Assembly: GCF_042678305.1 (NCBI RefSeq)
Contig: NZ_JBHUDT010000001.1
From: Gelatiniphilus marinus
Lineage (GTDB): Bacteria; Bacteroidota; Bacteroidia; Flavobacteriales; Flavobacteriaceae
Reading direction: 5' to 3' (one strand)
DNA: 64,000 nucleotides
Under the pieces are notes generated by a model that had not been told where the DNA came from, ran no database searches, and saw only the letters and a list, made by a program, of their open reading frames with translations. Positions 7,878 to 15,530 of this stretch are shown one piece after another (the stretch's first letter is position 1; every line of letters begins with the position of its first letter). The translations under genes and the position numbers were made by a program.

Positions 7878-7980
7878 TCCCCAAAAAGGGAATTTAATCT
7901 CAATTAAATATTTAGAAATGAACAACGAAAAACATAAAGGTATTATTTCTCCCCTTTGGGGGGAGCTAGAGGGGGCTCTA
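7868..7980. repeat. Inverted CCCC/GGGG repeat pair spanning the hisF end and hisIE start
   Basis: An ACCCTAATCCCCAAAAAGGG element (7870-7889) covers the hisF stop codon, and an oppositely oriented TCTCCCCTTTGGGGGGAGCT element followed by AGAGGGGGCT (7948-7977) lies inside the hisIE coding region. The two arms are complementary and could pair across the hisIE start at 7918. The same family recurs at 28058-28195 around another gene junction in this window. Confidence 0.75.
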
Positions 7981-8544
7981 ATCCCCGCAATCATACAAGA
8001 CGCCACAACAAAAAATGTGCTAATGTTGGGCTATATGAATGAAGAAGCATACAATAAAACACTTGAAACCAACCAAGTTACTTTTTTTAGCAGAAGCAAA
8101 CAGCGTTTATGGACTAAAGGCGAGGAAAGTGGAAATGTGTTAAACCTGGTTGATATTAAAAATGATTGCGATAACGACACGCTCCTAATTCAAGCAAATC
8201 CACAAGGACCAACCTGCCACAAAGGCACCGATAATTGTTGGGGAGAAGATAATATACCCAACTATGGTTTCTTTTCAACTTTAGAAAACGTTATTGCAGA
8301 ACGCGTTGCCAATAAAGATACCCGAAAATCGTATGTAGCGAGTTTGTTCTCGAAAGGAATAAATAAAATTGCCCAAAAAGTAGGCGAGGAGGCAGTGGAA
8401 ACCGTTATTGAAGCGATGGATAACAACAACGAACTATTCCTTTACGAATCGGCAGATTTGCTATTTCATTATTTAATGTTGTTACAAGCCAAAGGATTTA
8501 CTTTAAAAGATATTGAAACCGAATTAAAAAAACGGCATAAGTAA
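7918..8544 (+). CDS. hisI: Bifunctional phosphoribosyl-AMP cyclohydrolase / phosphoribosyl-ATP pyrophosphatase (HisIE)
   Basis: The protein performs steps two and three of histidine synthesis. The HisI domain (about 23-120) has AIIQDATTKNVLMLGYMNEEA, shown here in parts as AIIQDA and MLGYMNEEA, then FFSRSKQRLWTKG, DCDND and the zinc-ligand TCHKGTDNCWGE (about 98-109). The HisE domain (about 125-208) has the acidic KVGEEAVETVIEA helix. Residues 8-22 (roughly IISPLWGELEGALI) are extra compared with what I expect of the family and are encoded by a palindromic repeat. Length is otherwise normal at 208. It is the last gene of the operon. Confidence 0.94.
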   Translation: MNNEKHKGIISPLWGELEGALIPAIIQDATTKNVLMLGYMNEEAYNKTLETNQVTFFSRSKQRLWTKGEESGNVLNLVDIKNDCDNDTLLIQANPQGPTCHKGTDNCWGEDNIPNYGFFSTLENVIAERVANKDTRKSYVASLFSKGINKIAQKVGEEAVETVIEAMDNNNELFLYESADLLFHYLMLLQAKGFTLKDIETELKKRHK

Positions 8545-8602
8545 TAGCTCCAAAAAAAAACAAAAAAGGCAAATATAAAGTAGGTGTTACAATAGTATAA
8601 AA

Positions 8603-9385
8603 ATGAAAACCAATAAGTATTTTTATCTCATTACCATTCAATATTTAGGCTATCGGTTTCATGGTTGGCAAAAGCAACCCGATGTAAAAACATTGCATTT
8701 AATGGTAGATAGAACACTAAATTTTATTTTACAAGGCAAACGTTTTAAAACTTTAAGTTCGGGCAGAACCGATGCTATGGTTTCGGCAGAAAGTGCTTCA
8801 ATCGAGTTGTTTTTATTTGAGCCTATTGAAGATTTAAACGCCTTTTTAGAGCTATTTAATTACAACCTTCCGCAAGATATTCGGGCTTTAAGTATTAAAG
8901 AGGTTGATGAGAAATTCAATATCATTCAACATTCTAAAGTTAAAGAATACTTGTATTTATTTACATACGGACAAAAATGCCACCCGTTTTGTGCGCCAAT
9001 AATGACCACTATTCTTGATGATTTGAATATAGAAACAATGAAACAAGGCGCAAAACTTTTTGAGGGTTCGCATTATTTTAAATCTTATTGCTACAAACCC
9101 ACAGATAACGGCGTTTATACCCGAGAGATTATAAGCTGCGAAATAGTGGAAAACACTCTTTATACCGCAAATTATTTTCCTGAAAAATCTTACCTATTGC
9201 GTGTTAGAGGCAAAGGTTTTATGCGAAACCAAATACGGTTAATGATGGGCACGCTTATAGATTTGGGCAAAGAAAAACTAACACTAACCGATATAAAATT
9301 AAGCCTAAACAAAGAAACTGCAAAAAAAATGAATTTCATCGCACCAGCTTCTGGCTTAATTCTTAACCGTATAGAATTTGAATAA
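8603..9385 (+). CDS. Divergent tRNA pseudouridine synthase A (TruA) family protein
   Basis: TruA modifies uridines 38-40 of the tRNA anticodon arm. The 260-residue protein has the family fold markers: YLITIQYLGYRFHGWQKQP at the N-terminus, a catalytic-Asp motif SSGRTDAMVSAESASIEL (Asp about residue 56) and RGKGFMRNQIRLMMGTL near the end. The motif differs from the usual GAGRTDAGVHA, with Met and Ser replacing Gly and His, so this may be a paralogue with changed specificity. It follows the his operon by 58 bases on the same strand and may be read from it, though I see no pathway link. Confidence 0.85.
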   Translation: MKTNKYFYLITIQYLGYRFHGWQKQPDVKTLHLMVDRTLNFILQGKRFKTLSSGRTDAMVSAESASIELFLFEPIEDLNAFLELFNYNLPQDIRALSIKEVDEKFNIIQHSKVKEYLYLFTYGQKCHPFCAPIMTTILDDLNIETMKQGAKLFEGSHYFKSYCYKPTDNGVYTREIISCEIVENTLYTANYFPEKSYLLRVRGKGFMRNQIRLMMGTLIDLGKEKLTLTDIKLSLNKETAKKMNFIAPASGLILNRIEFE

Positions 9386-9454
9386 TGCCTAAGCTTTTGT
9401 AATTTAACGTTCTTATAATCTTTTAGGCACTAACCAAATAATAATACTTTTAAC

Positions 9455-10141
9455 ATGAGCGCATTGGCATTAAAATCGGCATTAAGCTTCTTAAAAAAAC
9501 TGGAAAAAAATAACAACCGCGATTGGTTTAACGAGAACAAACCCGAGTTTAAAGCTATAGAAACAGAAATAAAAGCGATTTTCAATTCGGTTTTAGAAAG
9601 CCTAAACAAACACGACGATATCGATAAGCTAAAAATGTTTCGCATCTACAGGGATGTGCGTTTTTCTAAAAACAAACACCCCTACAAAACCCATTTCGGT
9701 GGCTCGTTCAACCGAACAAAACCCAAGTTGCGAGGCGGCTATTATCTTCATATTCAACCCAACAACGAGAGTTTTATTGCCACGGGTTTTTGGGAGCCAG
9801 CCAAAGAGGATTTATTGCGTATTCGTAAAGAGTTTGAAATGGATGATTCTGAAATTAGAAACATTTTAGCAAATAAAAAGTTTAACACAATTTGGGGCAA
9901 TTCATTTGTAGGAGATGAAGTTAAATCTGCTCCTAGAGGATTTGCAAAAGATCATAAAGCCATCGATTTAATTAAAAAGAAACAATACATTTTTGTTAAA
10001 AAAATTACAGACAAAGAAGTATTGTCGCCCAAATTTTTAGAGACTGTAAATGAGTCGTTTAAGGCTATTCGTCCGTATTTTGATTATATGAGCGAGGTGC
10101 TCACTACCGATTTAAATGGGGTTTCGTTGATTGAAAAATAA
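9455..10141 (+). CDS. DUF2461 family protein
   Basis: The 228 residues match the DUF2461 family: a start of about ALKSALSFLKKLEKNNNRDWFNENKPE (motif pieces FLKKLEKNNNRDWF and NENKPEF), then RDVRFSKNKHPYKTHFGG and YYLHIQPNNESFIATGFW. The family is widespread in bacteria and some fungi, and its biochemical role is not established. The protein has no signal peptide and is probably cytoplasmic. It lies 69 bases after the TruA-like gene, across a spacer holding a TGCCTAA...TTAGGCA hairpin. The gene to its right is convergent. Confidence 0.88.
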   Translation: MSALALKSALSFLKKLEKNNNRDWFNENKPEFKAIETEIKAIFNSVLESLNKHDDIDKLKMFRIYRDVRFSKNKHPYKTHFGGSFNRTKPKLRGGYYLHIQPNNESFIATGFWEPAKEDLLRIRKEFEMDDSEIRNILANKKFNTIWGNSFVGDEVKSAPRGFAKDHKAIDLIKKKQYIFVKKITDKEVLSPKFLETVNESFKAIRPYFDYMSEVLTTDLNGVSLIEK

Positions 10142-10157
10142 TTGTGTTTCTTTAAAT

Positions 10158-10574
10158 TTAAACCGCAGCCAGCAACTCAGGTTTTTCAAACAATTGAATA
10201 TTGCTTAGCAATCGTTCCTTAACAATGTGCATCATGCGCTTATTTAAGGCCGAAGAATTTTCAATATAGATTAAATACTCTTCAACAGTAAAAAGCCCAA
10301 TTATCATGCCTTTTACCGAGTTTCTGAATTTCATATCTTTTTGTATCGCATTTTCAATATAATCCATTCGCTTTTGTAACGATAAATCGTAAAAAACAGA
10401 TTTGTGTTTAACTACATAATTTTTAAAAACCTCAATAAGTAATTCATTTTGTAGCTTTACAATTGGTCGCAAAACTAAATTCTGAAAACGCTCATCGGCA
10501 CTCATATAATCATTAATTATTGCTGAAGGAATTTCTGGTCGAATACCTTTTAAGTTAATTGTTCTCGTGTTCAT
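10158..10574 (-). CDS. Conserved-looking protein of unknown function (138 residues)
   Basis: I do not recognise a named domain. The product starting at ATG 10574 (MNTRTINLKGIRPEIPSA) is predicted helical, rich in Leu, Ile and Lys, with no signal peptide or membrane segment. I preferred this start over one nine codons upstream because the extension is a Lys/Ile-rich AT stretch. It is convergent with the DUF2461 gene, with 16 bases between stops. The segment from MDYIENAIQKDMKFRNSV to the end looks like a compact helical bundle. Similar flavobacterial proteins may carry a vague glyoxalase label, which I cannot support. Confidence 0.65.
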   Translation of the reverse strand: MNTRTINLKGIRPEIPSAIINDYMSADERFQNLVLRPIVKLQNELLIEVFKNYVVKHKSVFYDLSLQKRMDYIENAIQKDMKFRNSVKGMIIGLFTVEEYLIYIENSSALNKRMMHIVKERLLSNIQLFEKPELLAAV

Positions 10575-10990
10575 GGTTTTAGTTTTTATTAAAAATATCA
10601 ATTTTTATAGCTTGTAAATTTCTGTGTGCATTATAATTATCAACTAGGTTATTAACATTAAAGTTTTTTATCTTTAATAAAATAAAATGAAGACCCGAAG
10701 TATTGGCAATCCAGAAAATATCCACTTTACTATACCTAAGGCCTGTACAGTAAACCTGCGGATTTAAAAAAATTTTGTCCAACAGGAACAAAAAATGAAC
10801 CAAAGTATTATTGAAAAGCTAAAATAAATGAGCTAAACCCATTTAAAATATATGTAAGGCTTAGCTTAAAGAAGGTTATAACACATAAAAGAACATTAGA
10901 AATATCCATCATTAATAAATAATTGTGACATTTGTGCTGAATATTTTTAAAATAAAAACAAGCAAACATTTATAAATCCAATTTAAAGAC
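10575..10990. other. Gene-free stretch between divergent genes
   Basis: This 416-base AT-rich stretch separates a minus-strand gene from the plus-strand thioesterase gene and must carry promoters for both. A 74-codon minus-strand frame at 10579-10803 has no recognisable similarity and starts and ends in low-complexity AT sequence, so I do not count it. No perfect TAnnTTTG box was found. There are several small GGCTTAGC/GCTAAA arms near 10830-10870 but no strong hairpin. Confidence 0.5.
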
Positions 10991-11350
10991 ATGAAGTTTC
11001 AAACAAGAAAATGGATTAAACCCGAAGATTTAAACCCCAACGGCACCCTTTTTGGTGGACGCCTTCTGGAATGGATAGACGAAGAAGCAGCCCTTTTTGC
11101 CATTATACAATTTAACAACAAAAAAGTAGTTACCAAATCTATGGGCGCTATAGATTTTGTGGCTTCGGCAAAACAAGGCGATGTTGTGGAAATAGGAATT
11201 GAAATCACCAAAGTTGGAAACGCCTATATAGCACTACGCTGCGAGGTAAGGAACATTATGACACGCGAAACCATAATTACCATTTCAAACATCATTATGG
11301 TTAATCTAGACGATAACGGAAAACCCAAAGCACACGGTAAAAACATATAG
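10991..11350 (+). CDS. Acyl-CoA thioesterase, hotdog fold (YciA/acot type)
   Basis: The 119-residue single-hotdog protein has the family's active-site region N-P-N-G-T-L-F-G-G-R-L-L-E-W-I-D-E-E-A, with the Asn and the Asp/Glu that activate water for thioester hydrolysis, then VTKSMGAIDFVASAKQGDVVEIG, shown as KSMGAIDF and GDVVEIGIEI. It hydrolyses acyl-CoA thioesters in the cytoplasm; the chain length it prefers cannot be read from sequence. It is a single gene, with 238 bases before the leu operon. Family call firm, substrate open. Confidence 0.88.
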   Translation: MKFQTRKWIKPEDLNPNGTLFGGRLLEWIDEEAALFAIIQFNNKKVVTKSMGAIDFVASAKQGDVVEIGIEITKVGNAYIALRCEVRNIMTRETIITISNIIMVNLDDNGKPKAHGKNI

Positions 11351-11588
11351 ATACCTTGGTGCTTAACAATAAAAAAAACTGTTTAAAAATTATAATCAAT
11401 TAAGTTGTTCTGTTGCATAAAATTCAATTTATTATGCATCTGTTATAAATTTTATAAAAATCCAACAACAAACCCGCATATAGTTTTAAATAACTGCATT
11501 ATACTATAAATTTGTTATTCTGTATAATTCCCTAATATCCAAACACCAACAGATTTAGGGGGTTTTTAACACAAAAATTAAATATTTT
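11351..11588 (+). promoter_or_regulatory. Leu operon upstream region with a terminator-like hairpin
   Basis: CCCTAA at 11530-11535 pairs with TTAGGG at 11555-11560, extended by G-U and A-U pairs, and is followed by TTTTT at 11563-11567, only 22 bases before leuC. It lies 180 bases from the thioesterase stop, so it may be a leu attenuator rather than that gene's terminator. A branched-chain-rich frame is weakly visible (ATG CAT CTG TTA TAA at 11434-11448, with VVLL codons just upstream but no good start). Regulation by attenuation is only suggested. Confidence 0.35.
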
Positions 11589-12983
11589 ATGAGCAAAACA
11601 TTGTTTGACAAAGTGTGGGATGCCCATGTGGTACGGCAAATAGAAGGCGGGCCAGATGTGTTTTTTATAGACCGCCACTTTATACACGAAGTAACTAGTC
11701 CAGTTGCTTTTCTAGGATTAAAAAACAGAGGCCTAAGCGTATTGTACCCCGAACGTACATTTGCTACAGCAGACCATAATACCCCAACTATAAATCAGCA
11801 CTTACCAGTTGAAGACCCTTTATCGGCAAATCAATTAAAGGCTTTAGAAGACAATTCCAACGAATACGGTATTAGTCATTGGGGATTAGGGCATAAAAAG
11901 AACGGTATTGTTCACGTTGTGGGGCCAGAAAACGGCATTACGTTCCCAGGTGCCACAATTGTTTGTGGCGACTCGCACACATCAACACACGGTGCATTTG
12001 GCGCTATTGCCTTTGGTATTGGCACTTCAGAGGTCGAAATGGTGCTGTCTACACAATGCATCATGCAACCCAAACCTAAAAAAATGCGCATTAATGTTAA
12101 TGGGCAATTGGGCAAGGGCGTTACCCCAAAAGATGTGGCTTTGTACATTATTTCGCAGTTAACAACCTCTGGAGCAACAGGCTATTTTGTTGAATATGCA
12201 GGTGATGTTTTTGAAAACATGACCATGGAAGGTCGTATGACCGTTTGCAACCTTTCTATTGAAATGGGTGCTCGTGGCGGCATGATAGCTCCAGACGAAA
12301 CCACTTTTGCCTATTTAAAAGACAAACCACTTTCGTTAAAAGGTGAAGCTTGGGATAAAGCCGTGTCGCATTGGAAAACATTAAAAACCGATGCCGATGC
12401 AACCTTCGATAAAGAATTGACTTTTAATGCAAGCAATATTGAACCCATGATAACCTACGGAACAAACCCCGGAATGGGCATGGGCATTTCCAACAATATC
12501 CCAAATGCCGAAGCTGTTGAAGGTGGCGTAGCTACTTACAAAAAATCTTTGGATTACATGGGGTACCAAGAAAACGATGCCATGATTGGCAAAAAAGTAG
12601 ATTACGTATTCTTAGGAAGTTGTACCAATGGCAGGATTGAAGATTTTCGTGCCTTTGCATCTATAGTTAAAGGCAGAAAAAAAGCCGACAACATTACCGC
12701 ATGGTTAGTTCCAGGTTCGCACGAAGTTCAAAATAAAATTAAAGAAGAAGGTCTTTTAGATATAATCACCCAAGCTGGCTTTACATTACGCCAACCAGGT
12801 TGTTCGGCATGTTTAGCGATGAACGATGATAAAATTCCAGCAGGGAAATATGCAGTAAGCACCTCCAATAGAAACTTTGAAGGTCGCCAAGGCCCAGGCT
12901 CACGAACCATGCTGGCAAGCCCACTGGTTGCCGCCGCCGCCGCCGTAACTGGCGTTGTAACAGATCCAAGAGAACTTTTATAA
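11589..12983 (+). CDS. leuC: 3-isopropylmalate dehydratase large subunit (LeuC)
   Basis: LeuC, with LeuD, isomerises 2- to 3-isopropylmalate in leucine synthesis. The 464 residues are full length for the bacterial LeuC type. It has the 4Fe-4S ligands: LGSCTNGR (one Cys) and QPGCSACLAMN (two Cys). CGDSHTSTHGAFGAIAFGIG, shown as GDSHTSTHGAFG, is the aconitase signature. The TGIVHVVGPENG-like stretch and the NRNFEGRQGPGS C-terminal motif are also typical. It is first of four leu genes, with 118 bases of repeat sequence before leuD. Confidence 0.97.
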   Translation: MSKTLFDKVWDAHVVRQIEGGPDVFFIDRHFIHEVTSPVAFLGLKNRGLSVLYPERTFATADHNTPTINQHLPVEDPLSANQLKALEDNSNEYGISHWGLGHKKNGIVHVVGPENGITFPGATIVCGDSHTSTHGAFGAIAFGIGTSEVEMVLSTQCIMQPKPKKMRINVNGQLGKGVTPKDVALYIISQLTTSGATGYFVEYAGDVFENMTMEGRMTVCNLSIEMGARGGMIAPDETTFAYLKDKPLSLKGEAWDKAVSHWKTLKTDADATFDKELTFNASNIEPMITYGTNPGMGMGISNNIPNAEAVEGGVATYKKSLDYMGYQENDAMIGKKVDYVFLGSCTNGRIEDFRAFASIVKGRKKADNITAWLVPGSHEVQNKIKEEGLLDIITQAGFTLRQPGCSACLAMNDDKIPAGKYAVSTSNRNFEGRQGPGSRTMLASPLVAAAAAVTGVVTDPRELL

Positions 12984-13101
12984 GTTTACAGTAAGCAGTA
13001 AGCAGTTTTCAGTTACATAAAATGAAAATTGATACTGCACAAAAAATATTAAAATAAATTATTGACTGCCAACTGATGACTGGCAACTGAATACTAAAAT
13101 T
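12984..13101. repeat. CAGT-rich inverted repeat between leuC and leuD
   Basis: CAGTAAGCAGTAAGCAGTTT at 12990-13009 and the downstream ACTGCCAACTGATGACTGGC (13063-13082) are arms of a loose inverted repeat built from CAGTT/AACTG units. It fills the intergenic space inside the operon and leaves the leuD ATG about 20 bases beyond. It looks like a dispersed element; no T run is present. Confidence 0.6.
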
Positions 13102-13698
13102 ATGGCTTACGATAAATTTACAACATTAAAAAGTACGGCAGTTCCATTGCCTTTGGAAAATGTGGATACCGATCAAATTATACCGGCGCGTTTTTTAAAA
13201 GCCACAAAACGTGAAGGTTTTGGAGACAATTTATTTAGAGATTGGAGATATAATAACGACAATACGCCAAAAGAAAGTTTTGTTTTAAACAACCCCATTT
13301 ATAGCGGAAAAATATTGGTTGGGGGAAAGAATTTCGGTTCGGGTTCGTCAAGAGAGCACGCAGCTTGGGCGGTTTACGATTATGGTTTCCGTTGTGTCGT
13401 TTCGAGTTTCTTTGCCGATATTTTTAGAAATAACTGTTTAAATGTTGGCGTTTTACCGGTTCAGGTAAGCCCAGAATTTTCAGAGCAGATTTTTGAAGAA
13501 ATTTATAAAGACCCAAATACAGAAATAGAGGTTAACCTTCCAGATCAAACGATAACAATATTATCAACTGGTGCTCAAGAATCTTTTGAAATTAATAGCT
13601 ACAAAAAAGAAAACATGCTTAACGGTTTTGATGATATTGATTATCTTCAAAACATGAAGGGCGACATAGAATCTTTTGCTAATAATTTGATGCTGTAA
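13102..13698 (+). CDS. leuD: 3-isopropylmalate dehydratase small subunit (LeuD)
   Basis: LeuD supplies the swivelling domain of isopropylmalate isomerase. The 198 residues contain NVDTDQIIPARFLK near the N-terminus and GGKNFGSGSSREHAAWAV, the substrate-binding aconitase small-domain motif. It is full length. Its TAA stop (13696-13698) is immediately followed by the leuA ATG at 13699, so the two are probably translationally coupled. The product acts in the cytoplasm as a heterodimer with LeuC. Confidence 0.97.
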   Translation: MAYDKFTTLKSTAVPLPLENVDTDQIIPARFLKATKREGFGDNLFRDWRYNNDNTPKESFVLNNPIYSGKILVGGKNFGSGSSREHAAWAVYDYGFRCVVSSFFADIFRNNCLNVGVLPVQVSPEFSEQIFEEIYKDPNTEIEVNLPDQTITILSTGAQESFEINSYKKENMLNGFDDIDYLQNMKGDIESFANNLML

Positions 13699-15219
13699 AT
13701 GGCAACACGACAAATTGAAATAATGGATACGACATTACGCGATGGCGAACAAACATCGAGTGTGTCGTTTTCTGCTTCAGAAAAGTTAACCATTGCAAAA
13801 CTTTTACTGGAAGAATTAAAAGTTGATCGTATTGAAATTGCATCGGCCAGAGTATCGGAAGGTGAACTGCAAGCAGTAAAGGATGTTACGCAATGGGCTG
13901 CTGAAAATGGCTATTTGCACGCTGTTGAAGTATTGACTTTTGTTGATAATGGTGTGTCCATTAACTGGATGAAAGAGGCTGGTGCGAAGGTTCAAAACCT
14001 GTTAACCAAAGGTTCATTGAACCATTTAACCCATCAACTTAAAAAGACTTCTAATCAGCACTTTAAAGAAATTAAAAATACTTTAAAGCTGGCCAAAGTC
14101 AGCAACATTGAAACCAATATTTATTTAGAGGATTGGAGTAATGGTATGCGAAATTCCAAAGCCTATGTATTTGAGTTTTTGGAGTTTTTATCCACACAAC
14201 CGGTAAAGCGGATTATGCTACCGGATACCTTGGGTATTTTAACACCTCCAGAATCTTATGCATTTGTAAAGGAAATAAAAGACAAATACCCAAATTTACA
14301 TTTCGATTTTCACGCGCACAACGATTACGATTTGGGCGTTGCCAATGTTATGGAAGCTTTAAAGGCCGGAGCCAACGGTTTGCATTTAACGGTAAACGGC
14401 ATGGGCGAACGCGCCGGAAACGCACCCATGGCAAGCACTATTGCGGTTATAAACGATTTTATGCCAGAAGTTAAAATAGACGTGAACGAAAAGGTTTTAT
14501 ATACCGTAAGCAAGCTCGTGGAGAATTTTTCTGGGGTTATGATTCCTGCCAACAAACCAGTTATTGGCGCCAACGTATTTACGCAAACGGCTGGAATTCA
14601 TGCCGATGGCGATAATAAAAAGAACCTCTATTTTAGCGATTTACTGCCCGAGCGTTTTGGTAGAAAGCGACAGTATGCTTTGGGAAAAGCCTCTGGAAAA
14701 GCGAACATCCAAAAGAATTTACAAGAATTGGGCCTGCAGCTTGACGATGAAGATTTAAAGAAGGTTACCCAGCGCATTATTGAGTTGGGCGATAAAAAAC
14801 AGGTAGTTACCAAAGAGGATTTGCCTTATATTATTTCGGATGTATTAGACCGAACGTATGAAGAAAAGGTTAAAGTGAACTCGTATGTATTAACACATTC
14901 CAAAGGATTAAAGCCATCAACTACGGTATCAATTAGTATTGAAAACGAGACTTTTGAAGAGCATTCACAGGGCGACGGACAATTTGATGCCTTTATAAAC
15001 GCGATTAAAAACGTGTTTAAAAGAAAAAAACTCGTGCTGCCCGATTTGATTGATTATGCGGTTAGAATTCCGCCAGGGAGTAGATCCAATGCATTTTGCG
15101 AAACTATTATTACTTGGAAAAATTCTGAAAAGGAATTTAAAACCCGTGGATTGGACTCGGACCAAACGGTATCGGCAATAAAGGCAACCGAGAAAATGCT
15201 GAATATTATTGTGAGTTGA
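13699..15219 (+). CDS. leuA: 2-isopropylmalate synthase family protein (LeuA type)
   Basis: This DRE-TIM metallolyase condenses acetyl-CoA with a 2-oxoacid, 2-oxoisovalerate for LeuA. IMDTTLRDGEQTSSVSFSAS is the family N-terminal motif, HFHAHNDYDLGVAN supplies metal-binding histidines, and GMGERAGNAPM follows. Residues from about 390 form the C-terminal LeuA allosteric domain, where leucine feedback would act. At 506 residues and with this N-terminus it also resembles (R)-citramalate synthases, which cannot be excluded by eye. Its position between leuD and leuB favours isopropylmalate synthase. Confidence 0.85.
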   Translation: MATRQIEIMDTTLRDGEQTSSVSFSASEKLTIAKLLLEELKVDRIEIASARVSEGELQAVKDVTQWAAENGYLHAVEVLTFVDNGVSINWMKEAGAKVQNLLTKGSLNHLTHQLKKTSNQHFKEIKNTLKLAKVSNIETNIYLEDWSNGMRNSKAYVFEFLEFLSTQPVKRIMLPDTLGILTPPESYAFVKEIKDKYPNLHFDFHAHNDYDLGVANVMEALKAGANGLHLTVNGMGERAGNAPMASTIAVINDFMPEVKIDVNEKVLYTVSKLVENFSGVMIPANKPVIGANVFTQTAGIHADGDNKKNLYFSDLLPERFGRKRQYALGKASGKANIQKNLQELGLQLDDEDLKKVTQRIIELGDKKQVVTKEDLPYIISDVLDRTYEEKVKVNSYVLTHSKGLKPSTTVSISIENETFEEHSQGDGQFDAFINAIKNVFKRKKLVLPDLIDYAVRIPPGSRSNAFCETIITWKNSEKEFKTRGLDSDQTVSAIKATEKMLNIIVS

Positions 15220-15302
15220 ATGGATGACTGAATACCGAAGACGGGAGTTTTTGCGGATGAGATTTAGCATTTTGAAATGAAAACTGAAGTTTACGGATTT
15301 GC

Positions 15303-15488
15303 CTGCGTTAGGGATTGCAGTGGCATCCTTTTAAAATTAACAATAAATAAGCCGTCATTACGAGGAGGTACGACGCAGTAATCTTTTCAGATTTAAGAGA
15401 TTACTACAGTAAATAAAAATATACTTCGCAATGACGAAAATTTTAAAAGATATAGCGGAAAGCCCGACCCCTTTTCGGGGTAACGCCC
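15303..15488. ncRNA. Structured RNA or composite repeat before leuB (possibly Flavo-1 type)
   Basis: The leuA-leuB gap holds a large inverted structure. GCGTTA at 15305-15310 matches TAACGC at 15481-15486, and CCTTTTAAAATT near 15327 pairs with AATTTTAAAAG near 15439-15449. The conserved-looking block TATAGCGGAAAGCCCGACCC, with a CCCC...GGGG hairpin at 15468-15480, sits at the 3' end. Nested inside is a second element, GCCGTCATTACGAGG (15351-15365) against CTTCGCAATGACG (15424-15436). The outer part recalls the Flavo-1 RNA motif reported from flavobacteria; that name is from memory and untested. Confidence 0.5.
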
Positions 15489-15530
15489 AATAGAATTAAA
15501 ATAGAATTTTAAAATATAAAATAAACAACA

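Noticed and set aside
10579..10803. 74-codon minus-strand frame upstream of the 138-residue protein
   Set aside because: Low-complexity Ile/Asn/Phe-rich product, no motif, and it overlaps the start of a better-supported gene; likely a chance frame in AT-rich sequence.
13699..15219. (R)-citramalate synthase
   Set aside because: Possible from length and N-terminus, but location inside leuCDAB makes isopropylmalate synthase more likely; not excluded.
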